Both the position numbers and the translations under genes were made by a program. A DNA stretch of 64,000 nucleotides, taken from positions 28,257,385-28,321,384 of the forward strand of contig NC_088295.1 in NCBI RefSeq assembly GCF_032854445.1, given 5' to 3'. Source of the stretch: Liolophura sinensis (Eukaryota; Mollusca; Polyplacophora; Chitonida; Chitonidae). Shown one piece after another: positions 60,601-64,000 of the stretch (within the stretch, counting starts at the first letter, position 1; every line of letters starts with the position of its first letter). The notes below the pieces were generated by a model. It made no database searches, was not told where the DNA came from, and saw nothing but the letters and a program-made list of their open reading frames with translations.

Positions 60601-63600
60601 TCCGAAATATATAAACAGAGAGCATGCCTTTGTGCCATTGTGTTAAATGGTACATCTACCTGCAGTTCTCCTATCTATATTCAGTCTAGTCAGATGTGAG
60701 GTTACCAAAAATACATGTTATAACACTTGGGAATTATGGAAAATAATTTGTCATCTGTAAGTCGTGATTTCAGTACTGTCAAGTTTACCAAACTGAAATG
60801 AAATGTGAAACTGGTTAGCTGTTTTCATACCTCTCTTTATTTATGTAATCCTGATATAGTAGAATGACACTTACTTTTCTGTGTAAAGTTCCTTACAGGA
60901 AGAGCAGTCTGAGATCTGCAAACTCTACGGTTGGTCTCCCTTGGCTTTTGAACTTTAACATATATTTCATCAGACCTCTGTGGATGGATGTTCTAAACAT
61001 AAGAACAGTTGAAACATGCATGCTGTTATATATCACATTGTTCGATATAACATGATAATATGTAATTTACTAAGAACCACTGAATCACCTTTGTTATTCA
61101 TTAGAAGATCTAAAGAAAAATATCTGGCAAAATTACATCTGCTGAAAGAAACAGAAGACAGAGAGGAAATACGGCAACAGAATAGGGGCTAAAAGCAGCG
61201 CTGCAAACATCAAAAAGATCCACTCAAAATGAAGCTACACATGCAACAAGAAACATTTAAGGGTAATCATCACAGGACATCATGTTAGAAAGTGTCAATT
61301 TGTGGATATAAGTTCTGAATTGGCCTGGTCAGTTCTTTGTTACAACTTTATGCATTACCAGTGGTTGTTACAGGAGGTGACAGTGACTGTATAATATGCA
61401 CTATACTTCATCTAAAGTGTGACATTTTTCACCTGGCATATTTTGTTTGGTTATGATTGATTTATCCACGTTATACGGAAATTTTTTTGATAAGCATAAT
61501 AAATTTTTGATCAGAAAACTTCAGTGTTGGCATCAAATCTGAGTAACAGAGATTCAGTTCTCATGCCACCCAATATTAAGTCCTACATTATACATGTTGT
61601 CAGATTCAGTTCCAATGCCATTTTAATATACATGTTATCTGTATCATTCCTGCATTATCATCAGATACAGTTTTCATGCTGCTCACATTCAAAATTAGCT
61701 CCATTTTTATATATAGCCAGATACAGTTTTCATGCTGCTCACATTCAAAATTAGCTCCATTTTTATATATAGCCAGATACAGTTTTCATGCTGCTCACTG
61801 TCCAATTAGTTCCATTTTTATATATAGCCAGATACAATTTTCATGCTGCTTAGTCAAATTTAGTTCCATTTTTATATATAGCCAGATACAGTTTTCATGC
61901 TGCTTAGTCAAATTTAGTTCCATTTTTATATATAGCCAGATACAATTTTCATGCTGCTTAGTCAAATTTAGTTCCATTTTTATATATAGCCAGATACAAT
62001 TTTCATGCTGCTTAGTCAAATTTAGTTCCATTTTTATATATAGCCAGATACAATTTTCATGCTGCTTACACTCTAATTTAGTTCCATTATTATATATAGC
62101 CAGATACAATTTTCATGCTGCTTAGTCAAATTTAGTTCCATTTTTATATATAGCCAGATACAATTTTCATGCTGCTTACACTCTAATTTAGTTCCATTAT
62201 TATATATAGCCAGATACAATTTTCATGCTGCTTAGTCAAATTTAGTTCCATTTTTATATATAGCCAGATACAATTTTCATGCTGCTTACACTCTAATTTA
62301 GTTCCATTATTATATATAGCCAGATACAATTTTCATGCTGCTTAGTCAAATTTAGTTCCATTTTTATATATAGCCAGATACAATTTTCATGCTGCTTACA
62401 CTCTAATTTAGTTCCATTTTTATATATAGCCAGATACAATTTTCATGCTACTTAGTCAAATTTAGTTCCATTTTCTATATAACCAGATCAGTTTTCATGT
62501 TGCTTGTACATGTATGTAGTTTATACTTGTTCATATCATACTTGTGTTAGTGTATTACATTGTATCAATCAATGCCAGCTACATGTAAATGTCCCAGTGG
62601 CAATGACAATCAAGTCCCATGTCAGTTATCAGCTTCAGCATAACCTTGTGCATGTAATCAAGCACTCCTGTTCCCAGCCTCCTATGACTGAAAATGTCTC
62701 GAGTCCATTAAGATATATCAAAAGTGTTAGTAACCTACCACAGGATGTCTGTATAAATCAGGGTTAGAGTGTTCTGGTTTAGCTCTGGTGCAATGCAGTT
62801 CATGAGATGTGCTGGGGCGATTTCGTTCATTCTCCTACAAGATTGAGTGCAATATGGGTTACAAGCACACGGAGTGACACAACATAAATTTCATAATTAA
62901 GTGATGGCTCTAAAGATGCCAATTTAGAAGAGATGTGTCAGCTCCTACAGTGCTGTGTCAGTGTCAGCTATGTACAGTTTTCAGTTAAAGTGCCAATTAA
63001 AGTGAACATAAACATGACAAAGTCAGTACCACCTTTCAAACAGCCTGGCAAAACTGTCCCCGAAACAATTCTCCTTTATTATCTTTAAAATTTTTGCTGT
63101 GCCATAAAAAAACATTTTATTAAAGTAAGATGGTCTTTCACACCACACATCTAAGTGATATGACATCCCGTCATCTCTTCCATAAGAATTTTCCCAATCT
63201 GTGAACAGAACATTCTGAAAACAGCTATGTGCTAAAGTGCTGACTCGTTTCCCCTGACCTCTGACCTCTGGCTGAGGCTGTAAGTCAGGAAAAGAACTGT
63301 GGTTTGCTCTGTGCACCACCCATAAATATAACCTTTGACGAACATGTAAAGATTGAAATATCCCTGAGTACAGCGTCAAACACCAATCAAGATAATAAAA
63401 TATATGAGACTGAGTGTCAGTGACCTACCACAGCATATCTGTATAAATCAGGGTTAGAGTGATCAGGTTTAGCTCTGGTGGGGTGCAGTCCATGAGATGT
63501 ACTTGGGCGATTTCGTACATTCTCCTACAAGATTGAGTGCAGATGGTGCACAAAAATCAATGAGGGACAAAAGTAACAGATTCTGAACATGCGATTTCTG

Positions 63601-63933
63601 AAAGGATGTGCCTCTTCCCACAGTTCTTATATTATACTCAGTGTCTCAGCATCAATTAGAGTTTCCTAGATGCAGTGAAAATGAAGTCCCATGTTACGGT
63701 CATTTCATCCGTACAATAACACATTCCACATAAACCTATATGCACATGCAGACAGGAAAGGGGTTAATTAGCACCAATATGGACATGAAGACAAGAAAGG
63801 GGTTAATTAGCATAAATATGCATGTGATACATTAGTAACCTACCATAGCAGGTAAATCAGTGTTAGAGTGCTCAGAGTTAGCTCTGGTGCGGTGCAATTC
63901 ATGAGATGTTCTCCCGCGATTTTGTACATTGTC
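48420..63933 (-). CDS. Uncharacterised protein with duplicated N-terminal exons and helical C-terminus (5' partial)
   Basis: Sixteen exons in transcript order: 63933-63844, 63524-63429, 62834-62739, 60992-60875, 59612-59403, 58826-58641, 57852-57550, 56399-56262, 54927-54794, 53917-53674, 53362-53054, 52472-52402, 51695-51594, 50818-50724, 50245-50176, 48650-48420. Every junction is GT-AG with agreeing phase; total 2493 nt, 830 residues plus stop, 5' end beyond the window. Residues 1-94 are three copies of a roughly 31-residue repeat. Residues 95-540 are Ser/Pro/Thr-rich and probably disordered. Residues about 541-640 include a basic helix (SYAEERMRLELAEKRRKKQQ). Residues about 641-830 are helical, with EF-hand-like spacing but no canonical calcium loop that I can confirm. 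The C-terminal part (LDLLDFLSYIPLFVIIHESV) looks conserved. I do not recognise the family and propose no function. Confidence 0.85.
48734..48929 (+). mobile_element. TIR-element family, copy C
   Basis: The clearest ends: TGACCTAAAATTT at 48736 and AAATTTAAGGTCATTT at the right, imperfect inverted repeats of each other. Located in the last intron of the minus-strand gene. Confidence 0.7.
49668..49935. repeat. 41-bp minisatellite, six units
   Basis: ACATTCACCCTGAGTGTCCG, GGTACATGACATATTAATAAC at 41-bp spacing (49681, 49722); units nearly identical, so recent. Confidence 0.95.
53054..53362 (-). CDS. Basic coiled-coil exon of the minus-strand gene
   Basis: A 309-nt phase-1/phase-1 exon encoding LPPVVIPDIPLPSIHEG, a basic patch (NPKRSVRHRKASLKQ) and the amphipathic helix EERMRLELAEKRRKKQQILL. 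The donor GTGAGT at 53053-53048 ends the exon; reading on into the intron soon meets no conserved sequence. It joins in frame to YDFLAKYCIFDRG of the next exon. Confidence 0.83.
53425..53505 (-). mobile_element. Degraded SINE fragment
   Basis: GCAAGAATATTTCACTT and a GGGCTGGAAGAAAC block; weak but in the expected order. Confidence 0.4.
54955..55515. repeat. 49-bp minisatellite, about eleven units
   Basis: GTTCTGGAAAAGTTCAATAC, CTAAATTCCATAATTCCATG, ACTATCAAT at 49 bp (55269, 55318). Central units nearly identical; both edges diverge. Located in the intron 54928-56261. Confidence 0.95.
56400..57549. other. Intron of the minus-strand gene, nothing recognised
   Basis: AT-rich, no repeat array and no exon-like segment in either strand. 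Confidence 0.5.
57550..59612 (-). CDS. Frame-neutral disordered exons of the minus-strand gene
   Basis: Three consecutive exons, 59612-59403 (210 nt), 58826-58641 (186 nt) and 57852-57550 (303 nt), all start and end in phase 1. They encode STLRAPLSRQSRSSAASLPP, then DESCDSTRLDAQSDKDSS, then a Pro/Ala-rich stretch with a seven-Ala run. All are low-complexity and probably disordered. The GTAGTA donor of the third is weak. Confidence 0.78.
58942..59140 (+). mobile_element. TIR-element family, copy D
   Basis: ATGATCTAAAATTT left end, AAAGGTGTTTTGAGGTTCAT and GTAAGTTTTAGCACCAGAAG inside, TTTTTTGGTCATTT right end. Located in the intron 58827-59402. Confidence 0.65.
59910..60003 (-). mobile_element. 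SINE 3' part, seed of the adjacent minisatellite
   Basis: TTTATTTCATTGGTGTTTTG, GGAGGCATTACAGTGGGAGG, AAACGATGCAGAGCCTGGAG follow the SINE order, then run without a break into the 24-bp array. Confidence 0.8.
59980..60515. repeat. 24-bp minisatellite derived from SINE sequence, about 22 units
   Basis: The unit GGAAACAAGGCACGGAGCAT CGGG corresponds to the SINE segment GGAAACCGGGCAGAGCCCGG GG. Several variants recur in a fixed order, giving a higher-order period of about 162 bp (GTGGAACATC at 60079 and 60241). Both periods are multiples of three, so all frames stay open; the 200-codon frames here are not genes. Intronic (59613-60874). Confidence 0.93.
61662..62507. repeat. 54-bp minisatellite, about 15 units
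   Basis: TAGTTCCATTTTTATATATA, GCCAGATACAATTTTCATGC, TGCTTAGTCAAATT at 54 bp (61861, 61915). Towards the right, units ending TTAGTCAAATT alternate with units ending TTACACTCTAATT, a two-unit higher-order pattern. Diverged relatives extend left to about 61545. Open frames on both strands are a by-product of the period. Intronic. Confidence 0.95.
62739..62834 (-). CDS. Repeat exon copy 3 of the minus-strand gene
   Basis: A 96-nt phase-0/phase-0 exon reading ENERNRPSTSHELH, TRAKPEHSNPDLYR, HPV. It splices in frame to the exon at 60992-60875 (NIHPQRSDEIYVKVQKPR). Confidence 0.82.
63310..63400 (+). mobile_element. Degraded SINE 3' tail
   Basis: GAAATATCCCTGAGTACAGC, GTCAAACACCAATCAAGATAA match the SINE terminus. 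Lies in the intron between repeat exons 2 and 3. Confidence 0.7.
63429..63524 (-). CDS. Repeat exon copy 2 of the minus-strand gene
   Basis: A 96-nt phase-0/phase-0 exon reading ENVRNRPSTSHGLH, TRAKPDHSNPDLYR, YAV. It is closer to copy 3 than to copy 1. Flanking intron sequence also matches copy 3 (TTGTAG acceptor context, GTAGGTCA donor), showing that a genomic segment and not just the exon was duplicated. Confidence 0.82.
63844..63933 (-). CDS. Repeat exon copy 1 of the minus-strand gene
   Basis: A 90-nt phase-0/phase-0 exon. It reads DNVQNRGRTSHELH, TRANSEHSNTDL, then PAM. It shares the frame N-x-x-NR-x-x-TSH-x-LH-x-TRA-x-x-x-HSN-x-DL with the next two exons. The acceptor (CTTGTAG) and donor (GTAGGTTA) are almost the same in all three copies. 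Confidence 0.8.
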
Positions 63934-64000
63934 CTACAAGGTTGAGGGACACAAACATTAATGCCAGAAATAACAGATTCTAAAGATGTTAATTCTCACA

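Noticed and set aside
61676-62125. 149-codon frame rich in FIYSQIQFSC
   Set aside because: In-phase reading of a 54-bp minisatellite in an intron.
63023-63379. 118-codon minus-strand frame between repeat exons
   Set aside because: It overlaps a degraded SINE tail, has no splice signals in phase with the neighbouring exons and no recognisable motif.

Overview
This is a eukaryotic window with long introns, GT-AG splice sites, many tandem repeats and a tRNA-derived SINE present in about twenty full or partial copies. The SINE type (tRNA-like head with A and B boxes, a body common in molluscan DNA, a variable AAAT-rich 3' tail) and the gene content suggest a lophotrochozoan animal, most likely a mollusc. 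That assignment rests on recognition, not on a database search. No bacterial operons, CRISPR array, phage or reverse-transcriptase gene was seen.

Three protein-coding genes can be assembled exon by exon with every splice phase agreeing. (1) A plus-strand single-pass cadherin, 7435-25581: 22 exons, 1182 codons, signal peptide, about five cadherin repeats, a membrane-proximal non-cadherin segment, one transmembrane helix and a 430-residue acidic tail. (2) A plus-strand LDL receptor adaptor protein (ARH/LDLRAP1 family), 32018-43903: 9 exons, 308 codons, with a PTB domain and a recognisable AP-2 beta-appendage motif. (3) A minus-strand gene, 63933 down to 48420, whose 5' end lies beyond the right edge: 16 visible exons, 830 codons. 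It has an N-terminal region built from three duplicated exons, a long disordered middle of frame-neutral exons and a conserved-looking helical C-terminus; its family was not identified. Genes 2 and 3 are convergent.

Layout: 1-7.4 kb is gene-free DNA with a diverged direct repeat, a foldback element (about 1985-2540), a small TIR element (3007-3209), a 31-bp minisatellite and a 52-bp satellite. 7.4-25.6 kb is the cadherin gene, whose introns hold an ATCGATA-rich tract, a 54-bp satellite invaded by a SINE, and two tandem duplications of exon/intron junctions. 25.6-32 kb is intergenic with SINE pieces and a 580-bp long-inverted-repeat element. 32-47 kb is the adaptor gene and its probable long 3' UTR. 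48.4-64 kb is the minus-strand gene, whose introns hold 41-, 49-, 54- and 24-bp minisatellites.

No wholly new molecular system was found. The most unusual signals are structural: splice-donor junctions copied in tandem, a triplicated coding exon, minisatellites that appear to have grown out of a SINE and out of a TIR element, and two arrays whose 54-bp period keeps several reading frames open. One functional link is worth testing: the cadherin tail carries an NPxY motif, and the next gene on the same strand encodes a PTB adaptor of the family that binds such motifs.
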